Assembly (NCBI GenBank): GCA_021772015.1
Contig: JAETNS010000003.1
Coordinates: forward strand, 62,001-126,000
Reading direction: 5' to 3'
DNA from: Prevotellaceae bacterium
GTDB taxonomy: Bacteria; Bacteroidota; Bacteroidia; Bacteroidales; Muribaculaceae
Length of the DNA: 64,000 bases
Shown here: one piece after another, positions 45,994 through 54,381 of the stretch
Layout: each line of letters begins with the position of its first letter
Position numbering within the stretch: position 1 is the stretch's first letter
The notes under the pieces: model-generated
What the model saw: the letters and a program-made list of their open reading frames with translations, nothing else
Database searches by the model: none
Told to the model about the DNA's origin: nothing
Made by a program: the position numbers and the translations under genes

Positions 45994-46653
45994 TCAGATG
46001 ATGTCGATGATGTCGCCTGAATCGTCGGAGGCCAGGTCGATGTCAATGTCATCTGTGAAGGATGGCTCATCAATTTCGATCTCATCAGTGGCATACGGGT
46101 TCCCGAACGGCATACCGTTTTCGTCAAGGCCATCGGGGTATGGGATTGGATCATCAATCTCGGCGAGTAGAGGTTCGTCAGTCTCGACTTCGAATATCTC
46201 GGGAAGATGTTCGGTATTGTGGTTGATGGAGACTATCTCTCCCTCCTCGTCAAGTTCAAGGCGTATGTCTTCTACGTTGAATTCCTCCTCTTCATCCTCG
46301 TTATTGTCATTCTCTTCATTTTCGAGGATATCGCTGGCTGTAGAGGCGGGATTGTGTTGAGCCGGGGCAGGGGCTGAAGTGATGTTCTCAACAGCGTCGG
46401 TTGCTCCATCGAGGATGATGCTCGCGTCAAGATCGTCAGGCAATACGTTGGCGGCGGCCTGTGCCCCAAAGACGACACCGGCTCCTGCGACGGCTCCGGC
46501 AGCTACTTTGGCTGCGTTGCCGGTGGTGTCTGAATTTTTAGGGGCGTTTTTATCCTCTTTTTTCTCGGGGGTGCATCCTGCGGGCGCGCCGCATCTGTTC
46601 TTCATGGGATCGGCATTGACGGGAACGAAGCCGGGGGTGTTGGTAGTTTCCAT
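45994..46653 (-). CDS. Acidic probable membrane protein, paralogue of the 33521 gene
   Basis: The ATG at 46653 (METTNTPGFVP) is preferred over the ORF-track start because a -7 box lies at 46704-46711. The 219-aa product has a short Cys-containing N-terminus, a Gly/Ala-rich hydrophobic helix (KVAAGAVAGAGVVFGAQAA, about 49-68) and a long Glu/Asp-rich C-terminus ending SGDIIDII. Overall plan, membrane helix and DII-type end match the acidic gene of the FHA/PP2C unit. The family is not recognised. It precedes a Sel1 gene. Confidence 0.7.
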   Translation of the reverse strand: METTNTPGFVPVNADPMKNRCGAPAGCTPEKKEDKNAPKNSDTTGNAAKVAAGAVAGAGVVFGAQAAANVLPDDLDASIILDGATDAVENITSAPAPAQHNPASTASDILENEENDNNEDEEEEFNVEDIRLELDEEGEIVSINHNTEHLPEIFEVETDEPLLAEIDDPIPYPDGLDENGMPFGNPYATDEIEIDEPSFTDDIDIDLASDDSGDIIDII

Positions 46654-46703
46654 ATCAGTAGGTTGTTTGTTGTATTCAGATCGATAGTTGATTGATTCTG
46701 TTG

Positions 46704-46735
46704 CAAAGTTAAACAATGGTGGTGCGAAAGTCAAG
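46704..46735 (-). promoter_or_regulatory. Promoter of the acidic/Sel1 unit
   Basis: Minus-strand TAACTTTG (46711-46704) with CTTG (46735-46732) at a 20-bp spacer. The flanking AAGTCAAG is shared with the promoter at 34500. Confidence 0.65.
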
Positions 46736-46832
46736 TGTTTTGTGTGTTCCTGTCTGAAAACGGGTGTAATTTTGATGAAGAAGGCCGGTTTTGTTGATAT
46801 CCGGCAGCAGCGTCGTTCATGACAAATGAAAA

Positions 46833-46858
46833 CAGCCTGCGCGTGATGCGGCAGGCTG
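46833..46858 (-). terminator. Terminator of the rpmB-rpmG-DUF4295 operon
   Basis: An 8-bp stem, CAGCCTGC (46833-46840) and GCAGGCTG (46851-46858), with a 10-nt loop, is followed in the minus direction by TTTTCATTTG. Confidence 0.75.
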
Positions 46859-46923
46859 CTTGCGGGGAAACATATGGAGTGGTTCCCCTCGTCGGAAGTC
46901 GCGGAAAGCGACCCCGTGAGATG

Positions 46924-47073
46924 TTATTTCAGGATGCTCTGGACTGCGTCGTTGGGGACCATCTGCTCCTGGAAGGTGTATGCGCCGGTCTTGGGCGATT
47001 TCACCATCTTAATGACCTTGGAGTAGGTACGGCCTTCGCCTTTCTGCAGCGATGCAACGGTTTTCTTTGCCAT
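46924..47073 (-). CDS. DUF4295 small ribosome-associated protein
   Basis: This 49-aa ORF is too short for the ORF track: MAKKTVASLQKGEGRTYSKV, then KMVKSPKTGAYTFQEQMV and NDAVQSILK. DUF4295 proteins are a Bacteroidetes-specific family always found after rpmG. As far as I recall, a Bacteroidia ribosome structure assigned this protein as a lineage-specific large-subunit component (bL38), but I cannot verify that here. It lies 29 bp after rpmG in the same operon. Confidence 0.9.
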   Translation of the reverse strand: MAKKTVASLQKGEGRTYSKVIKMVKSPKTGAYTFQEQMVPNDAVQSILK

Positions 47074-47102
47074 ATCTTGGTGGAATTGAGAAGATTAGAT
47101 TT

Positions 47103-47291
47103 TTATTTGATTTCCTTGTGGACGGTGACGCGCTTGAGGATGGGGTTGTATTTCTTCAGCTCAAGACGCTCGGTCGTGTTCTTGCGGTTCTTGGTGGTGA
47201 TGTAGCGGGAGGTGCCGGGCATTCCGCTGGCCTTATGTTCGGTGCATTCGAGGATTACCTGCACGCGATTGCCTTTAGCTTTCTTTGCCAT
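47103..47291 (-). CDS. rpmG: 50S ribosomal protein L33
   Basis: The 62-aa basic protein matches bL33 ([41 protein letters not shown]). It has a single cysteine, so it is the zinc-free version. It binds 23S rRNA near the E site. It lies 6 bp after rpmB. Confidence 0.96.
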   Translation of the reverse strand: MAKKAKGNRVQVILECTEHKASGMPGTSRYITTKNRKNTTERLELKKYNPILKRVTVHKEIK

Positions 47292-47297
47292 TTTCGT

Positions 47298-47555
47298 TTA
47301 GATGTCTAATGTTTTGATTTCAGTTAAATAACCCTTTTCATTTGCCTGCTTGAGGGCTGCGTCGAGGCCCATCTTGTTGATGGTGCGGAGACCTGCGGCA
47401 GAGACAGTCAGGAGGATCCAAGTGTCTTGTTCTACCCAGTAGAACTTGCGGTTGAAGAGGTTCACATTGAAGCGGCGCTTTGTGCGGCGTTTCGAGTGCG
47501 ATACGTTATTACCTGTAATCGCTTTTTTGCCTGTGATCTGACAAATTTTTGACAT
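47298..47555 (-). CDS. rpmB: 50S ribosomal protein L28
   Basis: The 85-aa protein has the L28 signatures [38 protein letters not shown] and the C-terminal [19 protein letters not shown]. It is an ordinary large-subunit protein and heads an operon with rpmG and DUF4295. Confidence 0.97.
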   Translation of the reverse strand: MSKICQITGKKAITGNNVSHSKRRTKRRFNVNLFNRKFYWVEQDTWILLTVSAAGLRTINKMGLDAALKQANEKGYLTEIKTLDI

Positions 47556-47673
47556 GGCTGTTTATTGTGATTTCTTGATTAATACATGGTTGCATGGCCG
47601 CCATCTCAATTCTCATATCACCCGGAGCTGCATCTTTCTCCCGGCTTTCAAGGAGGAGCCACAAAACAGAGTG

Positions 47674-47705
47674 CAAAGTAAGCAATTTTTTTCGGGCTGG
47701 GCAAA
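47674..47705 (-). promoter_or_regulatory. Promoter of the rpmB operon
   Basis: Minus-strand TTACTTTG (47681-47674, one base off TAnnTTTG) follows TTTG (47705-47702) by 20 bp. The leader is about 110 nt. Confidence 0.65.
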
Positions 47706-47734
47706 TTTTTTGTCAAAAAAGTTGCCGAACTTCC

Positions 47735-47781
47735 TTGGATTGACCTGATTGCGCGGATTCCACGCAGTCAGGCCAATCCAA
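47735..47781 (-). terminator. Terminator of the ABC exporter operon
   Basis: TTGGATTGACCTGATTGCG (47735-47753) pairs with CGCAGTCAGGCCAATCCAA (47763-47781) at 17 of 19 positions. A T-rich run (TTTTTTGAC) follows on the minus strand. Confidence 0.75.
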
Positions 47782-47806
47782 AGGTGACGTGACAAAGGGT
47801 CCGGAA

Positions 47807-49123
47807 TCATTTGTAGCGGGCCCAGCGGATAAGGTCTCGTACGGATGGTTTCTTGCCGTACATGAATATGCCGATGCGGTATATCTTGGCGGCGAGCCAC
47901 ACCATGGCCAGGAAAGAGAGATACAATATCCCTACCGCGAGCCATATTTCCCATGACGGTATTCCGAATGGCACACGCATAAGCATCACCATCGGGGAGG
48001 TGAACGGGATGATCGAGGTCCAGAAAGCAAGAGTGGAGTTGGGATCGGAGCCGGCTGTCATGCCGATGACGAGCCCTATGACGATCGGTATCACGGCGAA
48101 TGAGGTCAGCTGGGAGGCATCCTGTATATTGTCTACGGCTGACCCTATGGCGGCGAAGATCGAGGCGTAGAACAGGAATCCGCCTATCAGGAATATAAGT
48201 ATGAATCCGAAGAGTTTAGCGATATATCCCACTGAGCTGAACAGAGAGATGGCACTGAGCAGTTCGGGGTCGAGTGTGTCAGCCCCTGTCGGGATGCTGC
48301 CGGCATTGAGCATGGCCACCTGCTCGCCTACTCCGTCAGGTATTAGGGCCGGAAGCAGGAACGCCGACATCAGGCACAACAGTACTCCCCAGATTATTAT
48401 CTGCACCACGGCGACGAGGCCGACCCCGAATATCTTCCCGAGCATCAAGTGGACAGGCTTGACGGAAGACACTACCAGTTCGAGGACGCGGTTGTTCTTC
48501 TCCTCGATGATGGAGGTCATGACGAGCTGGCCATACATCAGCAGGAACATGTACAGGATGAATGTCATGAAAAGGCCGATCCCGAATGAGAGGGATGAGG
48601 AGGTGGCTTCCTCGCCCCCTTCCTCGTCGACGCGGATAGTCTGCAATGAGACATCGACGTTGGTCTCGTCAAGTATCTGTTGCAGGTTGTCGATGTCATA
48701 GGCCTGCATCCTCCGGTCTCTGACAGCGTCTTTGATAAGGTTTCGTATGGTGCTCTCGGTCTCTACGGATCCCCCCTCGTGGATAAACAGGATAGCTGAC
48801 GAGGGGCGGTCGACGATGTCGGCGGGGATGGAGAGCACACCGTAATATTCGGAGTGATGGATCGCGGAGTCTGCCGGAGCAGAGACCGGGACGAATGTCA
48901 GATGTTCCTGCCCGGATTTTTCCAGGACAGGCATCACTGTGCCGCTAAGGTCGCATACGGCGATTGTTTTGTCGGAGGGGGTTGAGAATATCGCGATAAG
49001 GGCAGGCAGCGACATCATCACGAGCATCAGCACCGGCATCAGCAGTGTGGTGAAGATGAAACTTTTTTTGCCGACACGCTCCATGAATTCGCGGCGGATG
49101 ATTATTCCGAGATTATTGTTCAT
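47807..49123 (-). CDS. ABC-2 type transporter permease (NatB-like)
   Basis: The 438-aa membrane protein has a first TM after FMERVGKKSFIFTTLLMP (about 20-42), a large periplasmic domain (about 45-175) and five or so C-terminal TM helices (for example SLSFGIGLFMTFILYMFLL and TSFAVIPIVIGLVIGM). This is the layout of ABC-2 permeases of the NatB/YhaP type, which export Na+ or other small molecules and peptides. The ATPase is directly upstream, overlapping by 11 bp. The substrate cannot be told from sequence. Confidence 0.9.
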   Translation of the reverse strand: MNNNLGIIIRREFMERVGKKSFIFTTLLMPVLMLVMMSLPALIAIFSTPSDKTIAVCDLSGTVMPVLEKSGQEHLTFVPVSAPADSAIHHSEYYGVLSIPADIVDRPSSAILFIHEGGSVETESTIRNLIKDAVRDRRMQAYDIDNLQQILDETNVDVSLQTIRVDEEGGEEATSSSLSFGIGLFMTFILYMFLLMYGQLVMTSIIEEKNNRVLELVVSSVKPVHLMLGKIFGVGLVAVVQIIIWGVLLCLMSAFLLPALIPDGVGEQVAMLNAGSIPTGADTLDPELLSAISLFSSVGYIAKLFGFILIFLIGGFLFYASIFAAIGSAVDNIQDASQLTSFAVIPIVIGLVIGMTAGSDPNSTLAFWTSIIPFTSPMVMLMRVPFGIPSWEIWLAVGILYLSFLAMVWLAAKIYRIGIFMYGKKPSVRDLIRWARYK

Positions 49124-50039
49124 TGTTCTTGACGGTATGGATGAAAATTTCGTTCATTGAAGGGAGTGCGCGGTCGAAGCTTACCAGCTCGACAGCGTCA
49201 TTGGCCAGAGCGATAGTTTCCCGCATGGAGACATCGGGTCTCAACAAAAGCTTTGCCTCTGTGACAGGGGAGTTGACCTCTTTCTCGAAAGAGTGGTCCA
49301 TCACACGCTCGCCCAAGGCTGAAAGCAACTCGTCGGGATTGCCTTCGAACGCAAGGCGGTAACGCCCGCGTCCCATCGCGGAACGGATCTCGTTGACATT
49401 ACCTGAAAGTATGTTGCGGGAACGGTTGATCAGGGTGATGTTGTCACACAGCGACTCGACGCTCTCCATGTTGTGGGTGGAGAATATGACAGTCGCGCCT
49501 TCGTCGCGCAGGCGCAGGATCTCGTTTTTGAGCAGGTCGGCGTTGATGGGATCGAAACCGGAGAATGGCTCGTCGAATATCAGCAGTTTCGGCTTGTGGA
49601 GCACTGTCACGATGAACTGTACTTTTTGCGCCATGCCTTTTGACAGCTCCTCGACCTTGCGGTTCCACCAGTCGGATATGCCGAAGCGGTCAAACCATTT
49701 GCGCAGTTCGGCTGTGGCCTCGCGCGTCTTAAGTCCTTTTAACTTGGCGAAGAAGAGAGCCTGGTCTCCGACGCGCATTTTTTTGTAAAGTCCGCGCTCC
49801 TCCGGCAGATAGCCGATATTGACCACGTCGTTGGCCGTCAGCGGATGTCCCATGAACTCCACAGAACCGGTATCAGGGGCGGTTATATGATTTATTATTC
49901 GGATCAGTGTCGTCTTTCCGGCACCGTTCGGGCCAAGCAGCCCGTAGATGGTCCCTTGTGGGACCGAGAGGGATACGTCATCGAGGGCGGTATGGTTGGT
50001 GTATCGCTTGCTGACGTTGTCTACCTTTAGAATCTCCAT
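49113..50039 (-). CDS. ABC transporter ATP-binding protein (NatA-like)
   Basis: The 308-aa ATPase has a Walker A (LLGPNGAGKTTLIRI), Q-loop region (YLPEERGLYKKM), signature ELSKGMAQKVQFIV and Walker B with D-loop LLIFDEPFSGFDPIN, plus the switch His in FSTHNME. ATPase core about 1-215; the last about 90 residues form the extra domain typical of NatA-type exporters. It partners with the ABC-2 permease downstream. Confidence 0.95.
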   Translation of the reverse strand: MEILKVDNVSKRYTNHTALDDVSLSVPQGTIYGLLGPNGAGKTTLIRIINHITAPDTGSVEFMGHPLTANDVVNIGYLPEERGLYKKMRVGDQALFFAKLKGLKTREATAELRKWFDRFGISDWWNRKVEELSKGMAQKVQFIVTVLHKPKLLIFDEPFSGFDPINADLLKNEILRLRDEGATVIFSTHNMESVESLCDNITLINRSRNILSGNVNEIRSAMGRGRYRLAFEGNPDELLSALGERVMDHSFEKEVNSPVTEAKLLLRPDVSMRETIALANDAVELVSFDRALPSMNEIFIHTVKNNEQ

Positions 50040-50150
50040 CGGATAAGTGGTAATGTGGTAATATTGTTTCTTTAGAAATTGCAGTTTGGTTGATTAGAGT
50101 GTAAAATTGGGAAAAAAGTTGCATAAAACTGTGAAAAAATTCCGGGGGAT

Positions 50151-50181
50151 TTTGCAGGGCAGTCTAAAGTGAGTATTTTTG
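50151..50181 (+). promoter_or_regulatory. Promoter of the NlpC/P60 gene
   Basis: TTTG (50151-50154), 19 bp, TATTTTTG (50174-50181): a complete match to the Bacteroides consensus, placing transcription start near 50188. Confidence 0.78.
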
Positions 50182-50238
50182 TGGAAACGAAATCCGGGAG
50201 TTCCCCGGATGGTCTGAAAAGTGATTTTTGCTTCTGAA

Positions 50239-51081
50239 ATGGCTCGTAACCGGCTTCTTGTAATCGTATCTGTCATGTTGGCCGCTTTGTCGTTGCTGAC
50301 AGGCTGCAAGTCATCGCGCGGTTCGGTCAGAGGTGGATCAGGCCAGGCTTCCGCTGTCGGTTCATTCTCATTGGAGGATTACGCCAAGACCATCACGGAT
50401 CCGATGGCAAAGGCTTTGATAAATGAGGCCCGGGGGTGGATCGGGACAAAATATCAATATGGAGGGGACTCAAAGTCAGGCACCGATTGTTCCGGGCTGG
50501 TTATGCGGTTGTACGGGAATGTCTGCGGTGTGAAAATTCCGCGCTCGACCCGTGAGCAGGTCAGATTCTGTACGAAAGTGGCCCGAAACAAGATGCGTCC
50601 CGGTGACCTTGTGTTTTTTGCGCCGGAGAAGAGCGATGACAAGGTTTCTCATGTAGGCCTTTACATAGGGGAGGGACGGATGATACATGCCTCTTCGAGC
50701 CGAGGGGTCATGGTCAGCGGATTTGATTCCGGCTATTGGGGAGACAGGTATTTCACCGGTGCCCGTGTCGACAAAGCATCCAGAGCTTTCGCGTCATCCG
50801 GCAAAGGGAAAAAAGAGACCCAATCATTGCCTCCGCCCCCTCCGGGCGTTTCTCCGGCTATGCCTGAAGTTGTTCTCCCTCCGGCCTCGGCGGCACCGGA
50901 ACTGCAAGGGATGCCGGCAATTCCGGATATCCCGGCCCTTCCGGTCAGTGAAGGTGATTTGCCCGGGACGACAAGCGAAGTCTCCGCCGATGCTCCTGTG
51001 CCATCTTCCACCATTGACCTCCTTGACCTTATAATAAACCAGAAGGTGGATTCGATTTTCACAAGCAAATTCACCGACTGA
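50239..51081 (+). CDS. NlpC/P60 family cell-wall peptidase lipoprotein
   Basis: The ORF track opens at GTG 50221, but the ATG at 50239 gives a clean lipoprotein signal (MARNRLLVIVSVMLAALSLL, then TGCKSS) and 280 aa. The NlpC/P60 domain (about 50-170) has the catalytic Cys in GTDCSGLVMRLYG and the His in DKVSHVGLYIGEGRMIHASS. Such enzymes cut D-gamma-glutamyl-diamino acid bonds in peptidoglycan stems. A Pro-rich tail follows. It should sit in the outer membrane facing the wall. An acyltransferase gene follows 24 bp later. Confidence 0.92.
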   Translation: MARNRLLVIVSVMLAALSLLTGCKSSRGSVRGGSGQASAVGSFSLEDYAKTITDPMAKALINEARGWIGTKYQYGGDSKSGTDCSGLVMRLYGNVCGVKIPRSTREQVRFCTKVARNKMRPGDLVFFAPEKSDDKVSHVGLYIGEGRMIHASSSRGVMVSGFDSGYWGDRYFTGARVDKASRAFASSGKGKKETQSLPPPPPGVSPAMPEVVLPPASAAPELQGMPAIPDIPALPVSEGDLPGTTSEVSADAPVPSSTIDLLDLIINQKVDSIFTSKFTD

Positions 51082-51105
51082 AAAATACAGCCACCCTTAA
51101 AGACC

Positions 51106-52176
51106 ATGACTTACGATTCTGTAATCAAAGCCATATTGGCGGAAAATCGCCCTGTGACTGTCACAGGCAGTAAGCGCATCCAGGCTCTGGATGCGCTTAA
51201 ACTGTTGAGTCTAATAGGAGTCCTTTGCCTCCATTGTGCCGAGAGTTATTATTTCCATACTCAGATGAATTCACTTTGGTCTGTGACACGATTTGTCTAT
51301 TGCATGGGTGTGCTGGCCATTCCGATGTTTTTCACGGTCAGCGGTTATCAGCTGCTTGGCCGGACAAATTCAGATTATCGTTATGCTTTCAGGAAAGTGT
51401 TTGCCCTATTGAAGGTCGCATTTCTATTGTATCTACTTGTGTTGCTGCTGAGCTGGATTCTCTTTGGAAATAGGATTGTTGTTACGGGCATCCCAAGGCA
51501 ATTCGTCCTTAATCTTGTACAGAGGGGCGACTATTCCATATTGTGGTTTGTCGGTGGATTATGTCTGGTCTATCTGGCCTATCCTGTGATAAACAATGTG
51601 TATAACCGTGACAAGAAGTTGTTTCTATGGCTTGGACTGGTGTGCATGGTTGTTATGTCAGGGGTGTTTTTTGTAAGTGTTGTTCGGCCAATCGAGGGTG
51701 TGCCCAGAGAAATGGAGATATGGCAGACATTCAGGCTTTGGAACTGGATAGGATATTTTTGCATAGGGGGCTTGATCAAAAGATATCGGATTTTCAAAGT
51801 TTTTGGAAAAATGCCGATTATATTTGTAATGGCTGCCGTATGCTTTGTGTTCTTGAATATGATAGTATTGAAGAGAGGCGTTTGGTATTGTGAGTATGGT
51901 TATGCCTCGCTACCTGTGATTCTGTTTGTGGTGTCGGTCTTCACCTATTTCATAAAGCAAAAGTTCGAGAACCGTTTTCTCGTTGAGATGGCTTTTGTGT
52001 TTATGCCGGCGTATATGTTAGGTCCTGTATGTCAGAATATGGTTGAAAGTTATGCATTCGCATTGCCTGAGACTCTCGGGGCGATATTATGGGTAGTGAT
52101 GAACGCCGTGCTGTCCATCGCTTTCGGATGGCTGTTGATGAAAATACCGGGTGTAAGGCGGCTTTTGAAATTGTGA
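51106..52176 (+). CDS. Membrane acyltransferase (acyltransferase 3 family, WecH/OafA-like)
   Basis: The 356-aa protein has about ten TM helices. The first carries the likely catalytic His in SLIGVLCLHCAESYYFH, and FTVSGYQLLGR matches the early family segment. Such proteins move acetyl or other acyl groups onto cell-surface sugars. The gene looks more AT-rich and differs in codon use from its neighbours, which hints at transfer. Its stop codon TGA (52174-52176) directly abuts the rsgA stop. Confidence 0.85.
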   Translation: MTYDSVIKAILAENRPVTVTGSKRIQALDALKLLSLIGVLCLHCAESYYFHTQMNSLWSVTRFVYCMGVLAIPMFFTVSGYQLLGRTNSDYRYAFRKVFALLKVAFLLYLLVLLLSWILFGNRIVVTGIPRQFVLNLVQRGDYSILWFVGGLCLVYLAYPVINNVYNRDKKLFLWLGLVCMVVMSGVFFVSVVRPIEGVPREMEIWQTFRLWNWIGYFCIGGLIKRYRIFKVFGKMPIIFVMAAVCFVFLNMIVLKRGVWYCEYGYASLPVILFVVSVFTYFIKQKFENRFLVEMAFVFMPAYMLGPVCQNMVESYAFALPETLGAILWVVMNAVLSIAFGWLLMKIPGVRRLLKL

Positions 52177-53199
52177 TCATTGGGGAGCGCGGTATTTCCC
52201 CTCATCCGAGTCATTGAGGATCGACAGGTAGGAACTGTAGCGCGACCGGGCTATCTCCCCGTTCTCGATAGCGCGCAAAACGGCGCATCCCGGTTCATGG
52301 GTATGGGTGCAATCGCCGAAACGGCAGTTGGCGGCAGCTTTGAATATTTCCGGGAAATAATGTGAGACTTCGTTGACTCCCATCTCGATAGTGCCGAAAC
52401 CTCTCACGCCGGGGGTGTCTATTATCCAACCTCCGAAAGGCAACGGGAACATCTCGGAGAAAGTCGTGGTATGGATTCCTTGGTCATGCACATCGGAAAT
52501 GGCGGCAGTCTTGAGGTCGAGTCCCGGGATCAGTTTGTTTATGAGCGTGGATTTCCCTACCCCTGAATTGCCTGACACGAGTGTTGTACGGCTCTTAAGC
52601 GCTTCTTTGACCTGATCAATACCATCTCCCGAAATAGATGACACATCGATCACGCGGTAGCCGATCGAGCGGTATAGCCAGGCGACCGCTTCAAGCAACT
52701 CCTTGTCTTCGGGGTCTTCGAGGAGGTCGATTTTGTTTATTACCAGAGTTGCTTCAACCCTGTATGCTTCCGCTGTCGCGAGGAAGCGGTCTATGAAATT
52801 GGTAGAGGTGGTCGGGTGTTTAAGAGACACTACGAGCATGGCCCCGTCGAGATTCGCCGCCAATATGCTTGCTTCTTTCGACAGATTGCTCGCGCGTCTT
52901 ATTATGTAATTCCGCCGTGGGTCGATCTCGGTTATGTAGGCTGACCCATCGGGGTTTACAAGCACACCTACCCGGTCTCCCACCGCGACAGGATTGGTTG
53001 TCCGTATGCCTTTCAGTCGGAAATTACCTTTGACTTTGCAGGCAATGGTCTCTTTTCCGGCGCTGAAATTTGCATCCCGGGCATCATCATCGGCCTTGTC
53101 AAGGAGGACTTCATACCATGATCCGGTGTTTTTTATCACCAGCCCTTTGCGAATCGGGATTTCGGTCGTCGCGCTGTTGTTTCTTTTGGGTTTCGCCAT
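52177..53199 (-). CDS. rsgA: Ribosome small subunit-dependent GTPase A
   Basis: The 340-aa RsgA (YjeQ) has an N-terminal OB fold (about 12-95), then a circularly permuted GTPase with motifs G4 (LVINKIDLL), G1 ([14 protein letters not shown]) and G3 ([11 protein letters not shown]). A C-terminal zinc site follows ([16 protein letters not shown]). It checks 30S subunit maturation. It converges on the acyltransferase gene with no spacer. Confidence 0.96.
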   Translation of the reverse strand: MAKPKRNNSATTEIPIRKGLVIKNTGSWYEVLLDKADDDARDANFSAGKETIACKVKGNFRLKGIRTTNPVAVGDRVGVLVNPDGSAYITEIDPRRNYIIRRASNLSKEASILAANLDGAMLVVSLKHPTTSTNFIDRFLATAEAYRVEATLVINKIDLLEDPEDKELLEAVAWLYRSIGYRVIDVSSISGDGIDQVKEALKSRTTLVSGNSGVGKSTLINKLIPGLDLKTAAISDVHDQGIHTTTFSEMFPLPFGGWIIDTPGVRGFGTIEMGVNEVSHYFPEIFKAAANCRFGDCTHTHEPGCAVLRAIENGEIARSRYSSYLSILNDSDEGKYRAPQ

Positions 53200-53259
53200 T
53201 GTGGTCGTTGAGCAGTTACGGTGTTGACACTCCTGTTAAAGGAAACACCCGTCAGACTG

Positions 53260-53267
53260 CAAAGTTA
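53260..53267 (-). promoter_or_regulatory. -7 box upstream of rsgA
   Basis: Minus-strand TAACTTTG (53267-53260) matches the Bacteroides -7 element. No clear -33 TTTG lies 19-21 bp upstream. Confidence 0.45.
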
Positions 53268-53387
53268 CGAAAAAATCTGTTAAAATAGTTAATTCGTAAA
53301 ATCTTGAACCATAAAGGGTTGCAAAACGTTATAAGCTAAAAGGATAAAATATGGGCCTCATAATTAGGTTATTTTCAAAAAATTACA

Positions 53388-53395
53388 TAATTTTG
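53388..53395 (+). promoter_or_regulatory. -7 box upstream of the DUF2582-like gene
   Basis: TAATTTTG at 53388-53395 fits TAnnTTTG. The -33 region shows only a weak TTAG at a 20-bp spacing. It lies about 90 bp before the start codon. Confidence 0.45.
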
Positions 53396-53485
53396 CAGCG
53401 CAATCGTATCCAAATGAATCATTTGTGAATCTTTTCGCAAGCGGGCAGTCCCCGCTGAATGTATAATAGTTTAATTCAACTGACA

Positions 53486-53707
53486 ATGAACGCAGAAGCA
53501 ATTGGAACCTGGGCCGGCCTCGTCTGGACCGCCCTCAACGACAAAGATGTCGTAGTTGGTCTGAAGCAGCTCAAGAAAGAGACCAAGCTGAAAGACAAGG
53601 AAGTGTTTGCAGCCATCGGATGGCTTGCCCGCGAAGGCAAGATCGATGTACAGACCAATCCGGAGGATGAGAAGGATATCCTCTTTACCCTCGTACAGGA
53701 CAAGTAA
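53486..53707 (+). CDS. Winged helix-turn-helix protein (DUF2582-like)
   Basis: The ATG at 53486 (MNAEAIGTWAGLVWTALNDK) is used rather than the upstream ORF-track start because the family begins this way. The 73-aa protein consists of a winged HTH: LKQLKKETKLKDKEVFAAI and GWLAREGKIDVQ are the recognition region and wing. Members are small, common in Bacteroidales and poorly studied; DNA-binding is presumed. It is a single-gene unit with a terminator 35 bp downstream. Confidence 0.85.
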   Translation: MNAEAIGTWAGLVWTALNDKDVVVGLKQLKKETKLKDKEVFAAIGWLAREGKIDVQTNPEDEKDILFTLVQDK

Positions 53708-53742
53708 AAATCAATCGGCCTCCGTGGCCTTATATTTTTCGT

Positions 53743-53796
53743 AAAACGAAGAGGGCCCCGCAAGTCACACATCACTTGCGGGGTCCTCTTCGTTTT
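53743..53796. terminator. Bidirectional terminator between the DUF2582-like and SPOR-like genes
   Basis: AAAACGAAGAGGGCCCCGCA... (53743-53765) pairs with 53774-53796 over 23 positions with one G-U pair and an 8-nt loop. Confidence 0.92.
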
Positions 53797-53854
53797 ATTA
53801 TCGCGGGGAGTCACCGGTTTCGAGGACCCCCGAGCCAATGAAGTCATTTCCGGA

Positions 53855-54361
53855 TCATGGTCTGCGTAATATGTAGGGACAGGGGGATTTCATCGCCACG
53901 GGAGATGATTTCTCAATCTCGCGGAGTGTTTCGACCGCTTTACCGAGAGAGTCGGTCGTGTAGGCGGCCACATAATAAGTCTGGTCTTTGTCAATCAGCA
54001 ACCGGCCGTCTTGATATCCTTTCTGCCGGAGTCTGTCGAGCACAGACATCGCATTGAACTTTTGCTTGAATGTCGCCACAATGATGTTGTAACGTAACGC
54101 GGCCTCCACCGGGGGATCAAGTTTGACGGTGTTGACATACACTCCTTTCAGGGGGATGGAGTCTCCGTTGAAGACTGTCCGGGGTATGGCTTCCTCGCGT
54201 GCCATGCCGAGCAATTCGTCGGCAGTGTAGCCTTCGTTTTGCTTTTCGATGGCCGCGTCGTAAGCTTTGCGGTAGTTTTCTTCAGTTGTCTTGCATGATG
54301 TGACAGTAGCCATCAGGAGCAACACACAGCCGATAATCAGTAAGAATTTTTTCTTGATCAT
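53855..54361 (-). CDS. SPOR-like domain lipoprotein
   Basis: The 168-aa lipoprotein (LLLMATVTSCKTTEENYRK, Cys about 23) has an N-terminal helical part and a C-terminal region like SPOR (YNIIVATFKQKFNAMSVLD ... YYVAAYTTDSLGKAVETL). SPOR domains bind denuded septal peptidoglycan. It is last in the line GH13 enzyme, phosphoesterase, SPOR protein, 20 bp after the phosphoesterase. Its link with glycan enzymes is unclear. Confidence 0.8.
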   Translation of the reverse strand: MIKKKFLLIIGCVLLLMATVTSCKTTEENYRKAYDAAIEKQNEGYTADELLGMAREEAIPRTVFNGDSIPLKGVYVNTVKLDPPVEAALRYNIIVATFKQKFNAMSVLDRLRQKGYQDGRLLIDKDQTYYVAAYTTDSLGKAVETLREIEKSSPVAMKSPCPYILRRP

Positions 54362-54381
54362 TACAAGTAATTGTTTGCGTT

